Shown one piece after another: positions 22,431 to 33,539 of a stretch of 64,000 nucleotides of DNA (its first letter is position 1; the number at the start of each line of letters is the position of its first letter). The notes under the pieces were generated by a model. The model was given only the letters and a program-made list of their open reading frames with translations, did no database searches and was not told the DNA's origin. Source of the DNA: Pholiota molesta (taxonomy: Eukaryota; Basidiomycota; Agaricomycetes; Agaricales; Strophariaceae); contig JACGCK010000001.1 of the NCBI GenBank assembly GCA_014925825.1, positions 372,001-436,000 of the forward strand, written 5' to 3'. The position numbers were made by a program, and so were the translations under genes.

Positions 22431-23716
22431 ATGAGTCAACCGAGCAGTTCTGGCGCTGGCTCGAGCTCCATGGCTAATGCACCGGCGAGTACCGATTCTC
22501 CTGCGGTCGCACAGAACGATATGATAAAGGCTCTTGGAAACATTGTAAAGTCACAAACCGGGGAGCCTATATCGAATGAGAAGATATCGCAGCTGCTGCT
22601 CGCCAATATGGCTACATTAGTTCAACAAGGGAAGCTCACCCAAAAGCAGATCATACAGGTATGGAAATGGTTTCATGACATGATTCCGTTGTTATTCAAG
22701 CGCCTTGCATTCGCTAGTTGAAAGAGTTTGCGGACACGCACAAAGCACAGGGCCCAAGCCCACTGTCCGCTACTATGGCCGGAACGTCGTCGATGGCCAA
22801 TACTATGAAGGTTCTTTCATTCGTTGTTCGGCGCTTATTTACAAACTAAAGATCCAACCCTCCAGGCCACAACACCTACCATCCCTCAAACACAGCCAGC
22901 TGGCATGCAATCCGCAATTAAGGCTGGAAGCTCGGATAGCCTTCCCACACTTGCAGCGACCTCCGTTGATTTCTACCCTACTATCAACAACACCCTCAAT
23001 ACAACAAATCCTGGACCGGTTCAATGGGCCCAAACGCGGCCTACTCTCACTGGTGGCATAGTGGGTGGTCGTATGTCAGGTGCGTCATATCAACTACATC
23101 TTAAAGTATCATAGCATGTGTTAACATGGTTCCTTATCCCAGGAACACCTGCCCAAATTGCGAGACCACCAGACGATCCAGCTATCCTCACTGCGGACGA
23201 TGGAAGGACGCGGAGGAAGAGTACTCCAGGTGACCAGAGCATGCGGCGGACTATTCAAGATCTGGTCTCTAGCGTGGACCCCAACGTCAAGATTGATCCT
23301 GAAGTCGAAGATGTACGCTTTTTGTTTCATTTCACTGATATCTTCCTAATATTCTGAATGTAGCTTCTGCTCAACATCGCCGATGAGTTCATCGACTCAG
23401 TGACGAATTTTGCATGCCGGTTAGCCAAACACCGCGGTGGCGACACATTAGAAGTTCGGGATTTGCAACTGCATCTTGGTATGCTTCGTCTAGACTATCT
23501 CCTGAATTGTTGTCTCAAATAATCTTTTCAGAGCGCAATCATAATATTCGTATTCCTGGTTTCGATGAAACTCGGATATCACTAGCTCAGTCTGCTGCTC
23601 CTGCCGCATTCAACGCCGGCACAGGCAAGAAGGGCGCTCAAGGACCACATCTAACCCTGCGAAGCCAACGACTAGCGCAAGTGTCGCAAGCGAAACGCGA
23701 AGCAAAATTGATGTGA
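22431..23716 (+). CDS. TAF12: TFIID/SAGA subunit TAF12 (histone fold)
   Basis: Subunit of TFIID and SAGA that pairs with TAF4 or Ada1 through an H2B-like histone fold. The start at 22431 gives [19 protein letters not shown] conserved N-terminal helix region ([20 protein letters not shown]) is followed by a Thr/Pro-rich linker. The histone fold lies on the last exons: [20 protein letters not shown], then [38 protein letters not shown] and [11 protein letters not shown], which are near-perfect TAF12 matches. It ends [12 protein letters not shown]. Six short exons with GT-AG introns. Confidence 0.93.
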
Positions 23717-23869
23717 TTGGCCTTCTTCGGACTGTCTTCTACTCTTTCCTTTGTTGAGGTTATGTATTTATCTCCTAATTCACGATTGTACTCATACACG
23801 TTGTTGACTCTCTAATTGTACCAAAACTGCGAATGGATCCACTCACTCGCTTCATTCAAATGCCCTCAT

Positions 23870-25010
23870 TCAAGCAGTCGAATTAAGGACAGCGACTTCT
23901 GTCTTAGTCCCAAGCCCTCGCCAGCCTGTTTTGGCTCCCTCTCTTTGAGATACGCTTTTGGGCAGCTCTGACAGAATCTTTGCTATGAAGGTGGGATCCG
24001 TTAGAGGAGTCATGTCATCGCGTTTAGGAAGATACTGCACATATGGTCAGAACGTTCATCAATCTCTTTTGGAATCCACTTACTCGTTGAACGCGTTCAT
24101 AGGGTGCTTCCCATCCAGAAGTTTCTCGTACGATGAGAGGTGGAGAAGTTTTGAATGAATGGTAGATTCGCGTATCATATGTCCTGAAAAGAACTTGATC
24201 GACCCGGAGGGTGAAGCGAGATAGAATGAACCAGCAGGTTGGCATTACTCGCTAGATCTTTCAGGCCATTGGTAAATGGCAGAATAAGGCTAGACACTCA
24301 CTATCCGCACAATCAACGTAGAGGCCCCATTGTCGTGTAATTCATCTTCGTATAGAGGTATCTCGGCATAATAAAGAATTGGATCTGGTCGAGATAATTC
24401 AGCCAGTGGGATCGCGTTCGAAGGATCTTCCGGATCTGCAGGTTTCCAGGAAATTGGAGGCGCTGCAGTAGCTGGAGGTGCGCGTTCAGTCTCAGGTTTT
24501 TCGTGATCAGGTTCCTCCTTCGGCTCCTCAAAGTATTCTTGGCCGGAATACGTCGTCGTGTAGGTCCAATCATAAGGCTTCGACGCGACGGTCGTGGGCA
24601 GAGGCACCGCCGAGTTCGGGTCTGTCCTATGAGCAACAGCACGAGGCAACGTAAATTTCTGTGGCCGGCCTGAAGAAATGAAACACCACCGCGTGCCTGC
24701 TCTGCAACCACTTGTCTGCGTAGCCCACTTTCACGCCGCCGTCTCCCTCCCCGAGCTCGCCCCGCTTCACACGCTTCAACGCTTCGAGGGTGCTGAAGGC
24801 GTATTTCGTGCCAGATGGGATGTGCTTGAGCGTTAGGGAGTTGTTTCCGAAGGTCATCTCTGGGAGAGGGATGCCGAGGGTGGCTTGTAGCGCATCGCAT
24901 ACGGGGGCGTTGGAGATGGAGTTGGTCGTTGCTGTTATGAACCAGTCGTTGATCTCGATAGATCGGGTGTTGGGCGATTCGAAGAGCTTATGTTTGGGAA
25001 TATCAGACAT
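23870..25010 (-). CDS. TIP41: TIP41-like regulator of TOR/PP2A signalling
   Basis: TIP41 family proteins act with TAP42 and PP2A downstream of TOR. The start at 25010 gives MSDIPKHKLFESPNTRSIEI and NDWFITATTNSIS; an in-frame ATG eight codons upstream (25034) is possible. Family motifs follow: LPEMTFGNNSLTLKHIPSG, TLEALKRVKRGE, VKVGYADKWLQSR, SKPYDWTYTTTYSGQEYFEE, DPILYYAEIPLYEDELHDNG and, after introns, WFILSRFTLRVDQVLFRTYD and SGWEAPYERVQ. The last exon reads YLPKRDDMTPLTDPTFIAK and ends NSTA with TGA at 23870. The exon junction between KWLQSR and the SKPYDW exon is not resolved. It is divergent from the dynein gene with about 240 bp between starts. Confidence 0.9.
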
Positions 25011-25247
25011 TGGGTAGGAATAAAAGGCCGCCAAATGGACGTTGAAGATATGAATAAAGTTTAAAGATGAGTTGGGACAGGCTAATATTGGCTGATGTCG
25101 GAGGTTATATACACGATGAACGTGACATCTTCACATCCACCTTCCTGCTGACCACAACGTCGAAACGGGCCTCAACCGTCGAAACGCAGACTTCCTAGAC
25201 TTTTCCACTATTTTTTGAGGCTTGGACGTCTGCATTACAAGGAAGTC

Positions 25248-27145
25248 ATGGAGATATCACGTTCTTCAACGCCAGAAGCGCCTCCGCAGGATCTGTGGTC
25301 GTCTATCCTTGACTCTGTTTCTTCTTCGCGTTCGATACCCTCAAAACAAATCCTCATCCTTGGCCAACCGTCTTCAGGAAAATCAGCAATTGCCTCTTCT
25401 CTCCTCCATAAGCCCGTATCGGATGAGCAGAAGGACGACCAACGGACTGACTTCGCGATAGGTTATGATTTTGCCGATGTTCGTGATGAAGCAGACGAAG
25501 GCAAGTTCTGGCCATATACACTTATGCTAAGCAGAGTGCTAATGGAATGATCAGACACGCTGGCACGATTATCTGTCTATACTGTACCTTCATCGGCGCC
25601 TTCCTATACCGCTTTACTACCCCACTTCTTACCACCGCGCTCATCACTTCTGCAAACACTTGTTGTGATTGTTCTTGATTGGACGCGGCCCTGGACGTTT
25701 GTCGAGGAGCTAGAAACATGGCTGTCCTGGGTCGAAAAGTGGTCAAAGGGAGATGGTTCGCGAGAACTGGAAATTATACGTGAAGAGAGTCGAGAACGGT
25801 GTACGTTTGATACTTGTCTCTTTGACAGAGAATACTGATACTGCGCAGTGCAAGCTCATCTACAGCATTACACAGAACCATCTACAGAGCCTTTACCCGT
25901 TGCGAATTCTACCCTTTCAAACACGATTTTGCCGCTGGGGCCTGGGACGTTCACGCATAATTCTGCCGGTGTGCCGATCATCGTCGCATGCACTAAGGCG
26001 GACCTGATAGACGACGGGAATGACATGGTCGCTGGTGCATCAGGTATGGGTAGCATGGTGAAAGGCAAAGGCGGCGAATGGGAGGAGCGAACGGACGGAG
26101 TGATGCAGGTACTACGAACGATCTGCCTGAAATGTGAGTTGCTATTATTTATCTAATCATGCATGGCGTTGGCTAATAGCTTTTTAGACGGAGCTGCACT
26201 ATTTTATACGACGCCTCTACCAGCGAATCTGCAAGTTCTACGGCAATATGCCTTGCACATGCTTTTCATGCCCCCGGCCCCATCTCCTGCCGTAGCTGCA
26301 GGCTCGGAAGTTCAAGCACCTGTCCGGAACCTGTTCCCTTTTACGCACAAGTCAAATACACTAGATCGCGACCGTATAGTTGTACCTGCAGGATGGGATA
26401 GCTGGGGCAAAATCGGTGTTCTCAGAGACGGGTTCGATGCGAAAGTCTGGGGCGAAGCCTGGGAGCGAGATCTCGAAGCTGAAAATGAACACTCGTCCGC
26501 CGAAACTGGAGCGAAGAAGGCATATGCCAATCTCGTTCCGGACCAAGGATCCAAGGCGAGTTCGTGTAATTTTCGTTTGCCTACTGGAGCTAATATCAAC
26601 CTTAGCCTCCTCCATTGCCGCCATTCAATAACCCTACGCCGGAGCAAGCATTCCTCGCAAAGAATTATGACGAAAAGAAGTCCGACAGAGATCCTCGTGG
26701 TGCCTTCAGGAATCCGCAAGACTTTGTTGGCGGCGGCACGGCAGGTATTGTCGGTCCCATGGGGAGCAGCAGTTTCAGCTTGCCGAACGTCGAACGTGCC
26801 CTCACCGAGATGGAGACAGGCATCGGCGGCCCTTCCCTCAATATCAGCACCGCGACCAGAGCGGCTTCCGGGCGCTCCGCGACCACCACTACCAGACCTG
26901 CCGGGTTGTCAGTACTGGGCGCATCGGCGTCGCCGACGAACATCGCCACCTCGCGGTCACCTGTGACGCCTTCGACTGGAGGCGCTATGCCCAGTCCAGC
27001 CGCGGGTGGGCCTTCGCAGCATGATGTTCTGCAGAACTTCTTCCAGAGCTTGCTGAGCACGAAGGACAGGGCGGGCCCAGGATCAGCTCGCAGCAGTCCC
27101 TCGAAGCCCAATGGAAATACCAATGATACAGAGAAAGAGAGTTGA
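25248..27145 (+). CDS. Cytoplasmic dynein light intermediate chain
   Basis: Links the dynein heavy chain to cargo adaptors. The start ATG at 25248 gives MEISRSSTPEAPPQDLWSSI. A Ras-like fold begins with a P-loop, GQPSSGKS (residues 39-46). The next segments read LARLSVYTVPSSAPSYTALL, TLVVIVLDWTRPWTFVEELE, and GVPIIVACTKADLIDDG, with the GTPase-like TKAD motif. Then come ALFYTTPLPANLQVLRQYAL and the conserved VVPAGWDSWGKIGVLRDGFD. The disordered C-terminus holds an amphipathic helix, VLQNFFQSLLSTKDR, like the adaptor-binding helix of animal LICs. The intron at 25501-25554 has a GC-AG border. It ends NDTEKES at 27145. Confidence 0.92.
25501..25554 (+). other. GC-AG intron in the dynein light intermediate chain gene
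   Basis: The exon ends GACGAAG and the intron starts GCAAGT, the consensus for rare GC-AG introns. It has a branch-like GCTAAT and ends TCAG. Splicing gives EADEDTLARLS in frame. No GT donor nearby restores the frame. Confidence 0.8.
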
Positions 27146-27863
27146 TGAACGTATTGGCTGGAGTCATTTAGATTGGTGTTTTTTTTTGTTTTGTTCGTTT
27201 TTGTTTATGATTACCCTTTTACCAACCCTTTACTTAGTATATATAACCCGCATCTTCCTTCTTGATACCTCTTTCCTTGACGAATTTAAGCACTTCAACG
27301 CCAGAGTATCTCCCGGTGAAACCTGCTGGCCGGTCAAGTCATAGTCAACATCAATCAAGTCAACAGTCCAATAGGTTCGGAACAAGCCGCCCTACTCTAA
27401 AAGGAAATTGTTTGTTTGTATGTATAGTGTTTTTACCATTTCCCGTAGGGAGGCTTGCTTCAGAGTGACGGATCTGTCGGCTTTTCTTTCGTCGACGCTA
27501 GGTACCTTCCCATCCGTCGCTCTCTCCATAATTTACCTATGTCAATTTTAATATGTTGAAAATTTGCTTGTAACCTTTTTTATTGCGAAGGCACGACGGC
27601 GAAATGGCTTATATATGATGCTTTTCAGCGTAAGTCGCCACTTTTTTAATGTGTTTGCGCTGGGCTAGATATGATCACCTATGATACCTCGAGCTGGAGT
27701 TAAGCTACCTAGACATATATCTGCAACTTTGCCTCCGAGGTCTAGCAAGTGAGCTCGATATGCCGCACAAGGCGATAATTCTTCCTCAAATTTACGCCAA
27801 AACGTATACTTGCGCTATCACGTGAGACGCGCGCTCAACCGCGCACGCATCAAACATGCAATG
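27146..27863. other. Intergenic region left of the retrotransposon
   Basis: The 3' flank of the dynein gene, followed by AT-rich sequence without a supported gene. The last five bases, 27859-27863 (CAATG), are the target-site duplication. Confidence 0.6.
27859..27863. repeat. Target-site duplication, left copy
   Basis: CAATG directly before the left LTR, identical to 33683-33687 directly after the right LTR. A 5-bp duplication is usual for Ty3/gypsy integrases. Confidence 0.9.
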
Positions 27864-28006
27864 TGTTACGGTCAGGGACTTGGCGAGGACGTGAATAACG
27901 AGTTAAGATGCGCGTTGTTTCGACGAGACGTACAAGTGAGCTACGTACGGACTAAGTAAGCTAGGTGAGACAAAACACATGACTAACTACGGACTTGATC
28001 ATAACA
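27864..28006 (-). repeat. 3' LTR (143 bp)
   Basis: Identical by eye to 33540-33682. It has TG...CA ends. It is unusually short for a gypsy LTR but in the range known for fungal chromoviruses. Confidence 0.95.
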
Positions 28007-28022
28007 TCATCTCCCTTTTTAC
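28007..28022 (-). other. Polypurine tract
   Basis: On the minus strand AAAAAGGGAGATGA lies directly next to the 3' LTR. It should prime plus-strand DNA synthesis. It overlaps the pol stop codon region. Confidence 0.8.
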
Positions 28023-31000
28023 GAGGGAGTGTAACGAGTGGGAGGTTTGGAAACACGACCAGAAAGTAAAGTAGTGGAAGTGGGAGGAACGTAATTAGAA
28101 CGAAGATTTTGTGAAAATAATGGGGGAGAAATAGGACGAATAGGATGAAATACAGAAGCAGAAGACACACCAAGATTACTATCTACGAGTGACCGTTCAG
28201 CAGAAAGTGACCGTTGGGGTAACAGAGACCGTGTGGGAACCGAGGGACCAGGGACATTGTGGGGCAATGGAGCGGATGGGGCATGGACGGAGGACGGGGA
28301 CGGCGGAGCGGGCGCGGGAGCGACGGACGACGGAGGCTGTGAGGGATCAGAAATATTAGTATCGAAGGGAAATTGTTGTTGAAGAATTAAAGGATGAGGC
28401 CGTGGTGCACGAGGGTGACGACGGTGGAATTTTTCTATAAGTTCATTAGAAGAAGAAGGAATGTCGGAGAGGGGAACCCAGGAGTTTTCGGCGTCGGGTA
28501 AGCTGAACCAATGTACGAGGTATTCGTAACGATGGCCGGTTTTACGAGAGTCGAGGATGTTAGAAATGGATAAGGCGGGGTCGGAAATAGAGAAAGGCTC
28601 AGGATCGGAATGGGAATGGAATTCGGAGGGGTCATTATAGGGTTCGAGGAGAGAGGTGTGGAAGACGGGGTGGAGACGAGAGAGATAGGAGGGAAGACGA
28701 AGAAGATAGGATTGCTTGCCGACTTCTCGAACAATTGGATAAGGTCCAAGGCGGCGGTGATCAAGCTTGAGAGAGGGACGGGTGGTACGGATGTTACGAC
28801 GTAGGAGCCAGACTAGTTGGTCGGGTTGGTAGTGAGGGGAGGAGAGAGCATGTTCGTTGAAATATTTTTGTTGTTTTTCTTGCGAATACGTGAGTTCGGC
28901 ACGAAGTTCTTGGTGAATGACGTCTAGACGTTCAGTGAGATCGGAGGCGGCTGGGACTGATACGTTTTCGGAGAGTTTGGGAGAGAAAGTGGGATGGAAA
29001 CCGTAGTTGGCGAAGAAAGGAGATTGTTTGGTGGAGGCGTTATCGCTGTTGTTGAATACAAACTCGGCGAGAGGAAGGTAGTCAACCCAGTCGTCTTGCT
29101 GGTAAGAGGAGTACGCGCGCAGATAGGTCTCAAGAGTCTGGTTGGTACGTTCCGTGAGACCATCTGAGCGCGGGTGGAAAGCTGTAGAAGTTCGTGACTC
29201 AATGTCGAGACGCTTTGTTAGTTCTTTCCAAAAATTCGAAACAAAGAGAGCACCACGGTCAGAAATAATAGAATCAGGAAGACCGTGGTAGCGAAAAATG
29301 CGGTCGATGAAGATCCACGCAAGGTCGAAAGCAGTCATAGACTCGTTGCACGGAATGAAATGTGCAGCGCGAGTTAAACGATCACAAATGACAAAAATTG
29401 AATCATACCCATGGGACTTCGGAAGCTTGACGATGAAGTCCATTGATAGCGATTTCCAAGGACGGTTGGGAATGTCGAGAGGTTGGAGAAGGCCATAGGG
29501 TTTATGACGTGGTATCTTGGTACGACAGCACGTATCGCACGCCGAGACGTAACGACGCACGTAGGTGTAGATCCCAGGCCAGGAGTAGTCACGAAGGACT
29601 CTCTGTACCGTGTTGGTCCGGCCGGGATGACCACCAAGAACGCAGTCATGACGCGAGAACAAAATCTCGGCGCGTAGAGACTTGGGAACGTAGACACGGC
29701 CCTTGTGAAAGACCATATCGTCCTGGAAGGTAAAGTCGGAATCGCCTCTGAGAACCGCCTCACGCCACTCGGTATCTTCACGAAACGCGGTTTTAAAACG
29801 TTCGAGAAGTTCCGAATTGTCAATGGCGAGAGTGGTGAGAGCGTTGACAGGAGGAGAAAAAGAAATGGCATTGATCGCCGCAATATAATCTGTAGCATCA
29901 GCGGGAAAAATACGTTCGGTGTGAATAGGAGAAATTAATGCTTTCTTTTGGTACTCCAAGACGTCATCTCCCTTTTTAGGGAAATAGTCTGGACGTCGCG
30001 ACGAAGCGTCAGCGACGTTCTTGGAACCAGGAGCCCAATCGAGTCGAAAATCGAACTCGGAAAGAAACATAGACCACCGAGCTTGACGGCGATTAAGAAC
30101 ATGAGAAGACATAAAATACTCAAGATTTTTGTGGTCACAAATGACCGAGATGGGGTGCGAAGTTCCCATTAACCACGGTCGCATGTCGCGGAAGGAATCC
30201 ACGATAGCGAGAAGTTCCTTGTCATGAACTTCGTAGTTAATTTCGGAAGGGGAGAACTTGCGAGAATGGTACGCGACGGGATGAAGTTGGCCATCATCGT
30301 CGGGTTGTTGAAGGATGCCAGACAGAGCAAAATCAGATGCGTCTGTGGCGAGAGTAGCAGGTCTAGAGGGATCAAAGTGATGGAGAACGGGATAAGAAGT
30401 GAAAGCGCGCTTGAGCTTTTCAAACGCGTCATGCGCAACATCAGAATAAGAGAAAGTCGCGTTTTTATGTGTGAGAGAATTTAATGGGAGGGCGATTGAA
30501 GCATAATGAGGAATAAAACGACGATAAAAATTGGTAAAGCCCAAAAATGATTGAATATCGCGAGTGGCATGAGGAGCCGGCCACTCAGCAATGGTGGAAA
30601 GTTTCTTTGGGTTCATCTTGATGCCGTCAGCACCGAGAAGATACCCGAGATACTCGACCTCTGTTTTATCGAACTCACATTTCTTTGCGTTAGCAAAGAG
30701 CTGTGCGTCGCGAAGACGGTCGAGGACGAGCTTGACTTGAGCGTCATGCTCGTCTTGGGTGCGAGAAAAGATAAGAATATCGTCAAGGTAAACGACGCAG
30801 AACACGCCGACATAGTCACGTAACGTGTCCTGAATGAAAGCTTGAAAGGTCGCGGGGGCATTGGTCAACCCAAATGGCATGACGAGGTACTCATAAAGAC
30901 CTAGAGAGGTCCGGAAAGCAGTTTTCCACTCGTCGCCAGCGCGAATACGAATAAGATTAAAAGCATTCTTCAGGTCGAGGACCGTGAAGAGTTTGCATCC

Positions 31001-32367
31001 GCGAGTGCGGTCGAGAAGATCATCAATATGGGGGAGAGGATACCTGTTTTTCTTTGTGATGGCGTTGAGACCACGATAGTCCACGCAAAGACGGAGATCG
31101 CCCGTTTTACGTTTGGTGAAGAGGATGGGAGAGGCCGCTGAAGACGTCGAACGGCGGATGAACCCTTTCTTGACGTGTTCATCCACGTATTCGGAGAGCG
31201 CCTTTTGCTCATCCTGGGTGAGTCGATACATAGGACCAAAAGGAGGATCCTTCCCCTCCTCAATGTCGATAGCGCAATCGTAAGGACGATGAGGAGGAAG
31301 GTTATCGACCTTAGTCGAGGAGAAAACGGTGTTGGCCCAAGCCATATATTTTCCAGGAATAAATGGAGAAGAATCTGTAGACGGAAGAGGGTCTTTGGAT
31401 TCGGAAATGTCATCTGCGAGAGAAGAAGTCGCAGCGACGTAGGCGGGAGAATTCGTAGGCACAAAACGAAGAGCAGTAACAGGAGAATTTTTAGAATATT
31501 TAGCAAAGCGATGAGGATTCGAAATGGAGATATCAGGTTTACGAGAAGGCAAAGGATTCTCAAAAGAAGAGCGACCGAAGCCAGTCCACTTCGTGAGATA
31601 CGAGAGATACGTAGGCGAAGGCGAAAGAGATATTTCGGAATCATGTTCGAAAGGAGACGTCGCAGGGGACGGCTTTGAACGTGGAGAACGAGAAGTCAAG
31701 GAACCGCGATGTAGACCGAGGCCTAATCCGGCGGTGGTAATTGAACACTCGTGAAGAGTATTCCGAGGAGGTAGGCGATCAAGACCGGAGCCTCTCGCAG
31801 GAACGTAGACAGGTGAGCGTGAAAGCCCACAACATGAAAGAGTAAGATCTGGATTATTCCAGTCGATGTCTGGATTATGGCGTTTAAGCCAATCGAGACC
31901 CAGAATTATGGGAAAAGCCACGGAAACAACACTCAAAGAGATATTCTCTGAATGTCGGTCCATGGAAAGTTGAGTCAAAACGTCTTGGGTTACAAGACCG
32001 GAAGCTATAGGACGATTGTCCACAGCGAGAATAGGAATCGGTACATCTTTTGATCGACGAGGAAGTGAATGTCGATTACAAAAGACTTCCGAAATACAAG
32101 ACGCAGAAGCGCCGCAGTCAATAAGAGCATAAGTAGAGATAGATTTTCAATTGGGAAATTTAGAGTAATATTGATAAAGAAATGATCAGGAGAAGTCGAA
32201 TCACGAAGCGAGGCAAAAATATAAGAAGGAGACGGAATAGACGAGAAGGCAATCCACTGTCCATTATTGAGCTGGACGTGGTGGATGGGCTCCGAAGGTG
32301 AGAGATGAGTCCCTACATCTGTATCCGGTAGCCCTGGGACTGGTGAAGATGGGCTACCGGTCAAGCT
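28019..32367 (-). CDS. pol: Chromovirus Pol: protease, reverse transcriptase, RNase H, integrase, chromodomain
   Basis: Reached from gag by a -1 frameshift at 32367-32373. The frame opens with a linker, then the protease with the DCGAS active site. The frame steps once more at 32144-32147 by an apparent missing A, after which 1,334 codons are open. Counting from the Met codon at 32023: reverse transcriptase about 285-460 with RLCVDYRGLNAIT, VMPFGLTNAPATFQAF and YLDD at 412-415; RNase H about 540-650 with ATDASDFALSGIL and the Glu in YEVHDKELLAIV; integrase with an H2C2 zinc finger (GGHPGRTNTV, CDTCCRTK), catalytic Asp in MDFIVKLPKS and IISDRGALFVSNFW, and Glu in GLTERTNQTLE. A C-terminal chromodomain (HRYEYLVHWFSLPDAENSWV) probably targets integration to particular chromatin. 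The product reverse-transcribes and integrates the element. Confidence 0.93.
32144..32147 (-). other. Apparent single-base deletion in pol (protease region)
   Basis: The linker frame (FFINITLNFPIE) and the protease frame (STYALIDCGASASC) are offset by one base at an AAAA run (minus sense). There is no usable slippery site: the candidate TTTCCCA just upstream would lead into a stop. A lost A in the run is the simplest explanation. Confidence 0.7.
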
Positions 32368-32375
32368 TTTCCCGA
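32308..32375 (-). promoter_or_regulatory. Programmed -1 ribosomal frameshift signal with predicted pseudoknot (gag-pol)
   Basis: In minus-strand reading, the gag codons TCG GGA AAA GCT TGA contain an in-phase X XXY YYZ heptamer, G GGA AAA (32373-32367), two codons before the stop. After a 6-nt spacer comes a perfect 10-bp stem, CCGGTAGCCC (32360-32351) with GGGCTACCGG (32334-32325). Loop bases AGTCCC (32341-32336) match GGGACT downstream (32313-32308), allowing an H-type pseudoknot with loops of 9 and 11 nt. A -1 slip enters exactly the open frame that leads to the protease. The heptamer type GGGAAAN is also that of the sushi-derived mammalian gene PEG10. Confidence 0.88.
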
Positions 32376-33464
32376 AGGAGAAGCTTTGGACTTTTGCGTA
32401 TATTTACGCTTGGCAACGTCAGACATATTGGGACAGTCATGGACGGTGTGTTTGCCTTGACCGCAATAAAAACATAAACCTTCCTTGCGACGACGCTCGC
32501 GTTCGCTCGGAGTGATAGGTCCACGCTTAATCGCGTCAACCTCCATTGGGACAACATCGTTGTTCGACGACGAAGCCGCAGGAGCGTTGGTGGAAGGACG
32601 AGAATCATTAGGAAGCTGAGGGAAATAAGGCTTAGGGGCCTTAGAAGATCCATTCTGGCGTTCAAGGTTGCGACGATGAAGCTTGTTGTCAATATTAATG
32701 ACAAGCTTAACATAATCATCGAGTTCCGAAGGAACATCGGTGAGTAAAGCAACAGCCAGAGCGTCCTTGACATTGTCCTTGAGACCGTCATAAAACATCT
32801 GAATCGCCGTTTGATCCGTCAGATCAAGTTCCCAAGAGAGCTCGCGGAAACGCGACGCATAATTAGACGCCGATCCCGGAGCCTGCTTGAGTTTGCGAAG
32901 CTTAGCTAAAGCAGTCGCATAGCGATCCGAATCTTCGAAATGTTTTTTGAATGAAGTGAGGAATAAATCATAATTTTCCATGAGCTCAGGGTGGTTCTTC
33001 TCAATGGAAGTATACCACGCACTCGGGGATCCATCCTTAAGATAGAACCCGAAGTACAAGCATTTGTCTTTGCTTGTAACGAGAGCACGGCGTTGCAGAA
33101 ACAAAGAATTTGAGATTTCACGCACGAAGGGATCAACCTGCTGAGCCGTTCCATCGAACATGCGAGGCTCGCGGACACGGGGAGCACCGCCAGAAGGCGC
33201 GGCGGGCGCAACGGGTGCCGGCGCCGCGGGCGCTTGATGCAAATTGAGCCGTTCGACAATTGCGGATAGCGCGGCGCGGTTGCCGGTAGTTTCGTCAGCC
33301 TGGCGGGTGACGAACGCTTCGAAGTTGTGACCAAGGCCGTAGATGGCGCGCCAGAGCGTCCTACGCTCTTCAGCTTCAGTGGGCGAAGGAGAAGAGGATT
33401 GGGGAGCAGGAATGCCCTGAGACACATCAGGCATTTGGGCCTCGGTGTCACCATGCATTGACAT
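32361..33464 (-). CDS. gag: Chromovirus Gag
   Basis: 367 aa, starting MSMHGDTEAQMPDVSQGIPA. The N-terminal part is Ala/Pro-rich. The retrotransposon gag domain lies at about residues 110-260 (LYFGFYLKDGSPSAWYTSIE, FLTSFKKHFEDSDRYATALA, LRKLKQAPGSASNYASRFRE). A CCHC zinc knuckle near residue 335 reads CFYCGQGKHTVHDCP and should bind RNA. It ends SPSGKA at TGA 32361. Gag forms the particle in which reverse transcription happens; a fraction of ribosomes shift frame just before its stop to make Gag-Pol. Confidence 0.93.
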   Translation of the reverse strand: MSMHGDTEAQMPDVSQGIPAPQSSSPSPTEAEERRTLWRAIYGLGHNFEAFVTRQADETTGNRAALSAIVERLNLHQAPAAPAPVAPAAPSGGAPRVREPRMFDGTAQQVDPFVREISNSLFLQRRALVTSKDKCLYFGFYLKDGSPSAWYTSIEKNHPELMENYDLFLTSFKKHFEDSDRYATALAKLRKLKQAPGSASNYASRFRELSWELDLTDQTAIQMFYDGLKDNVKDALAVALLTDVPSELDDYVKLVINIDNKLHRRNLERQNGSSKAPKPYFPQLPNDSRPSTNAPAASSSNNDVVPMEVDAIKRGPITPSERERRRKEGLCFYCGQGKHTVHDCPNMSDVAKRKYTQKSKASPSGKA

Positions 33465-33527
33465 TGTGCGAAAAGGGCGATAGAAGCGAGATAGACAAAA
33501 ATAGACGAGATAAGCTTTTAGGTTGTG

Positions 33528-33537
33528 GTCGAAACAA
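33528..33537 (-). other. Primer-binding site, complementary to the LTR (self-priming type)
   Basis: Two bases inside the 5' LTR, the minus strand reads TTGTTTCGAC. Its exact complement, GTCGAAACAA, occurs in the LTR in minus sense (plus coordinates 33591-33600 in the right copy). No tRNA 3' end was recognised. Tf1 and relatives prime reverse transcription with the 5' end of their own mRNA folded onto such a site. Confidence 0.7.
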
Positions 33538-33539
33538 AC

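Noticed and set aside
28435..31750. Several plus-strand and alternate-frame open frames across the retrotransposon
   Set aside because: They overlap the long pol frame, have no domains, and owe their openness to the codon composition of pol.
32150..32165. TTTCCCA heptamer as a second programmed frameshift site in pol
   Set aside because: A -1 slip there would read directly into a TGA, so it cannot connect the linker to the protease.
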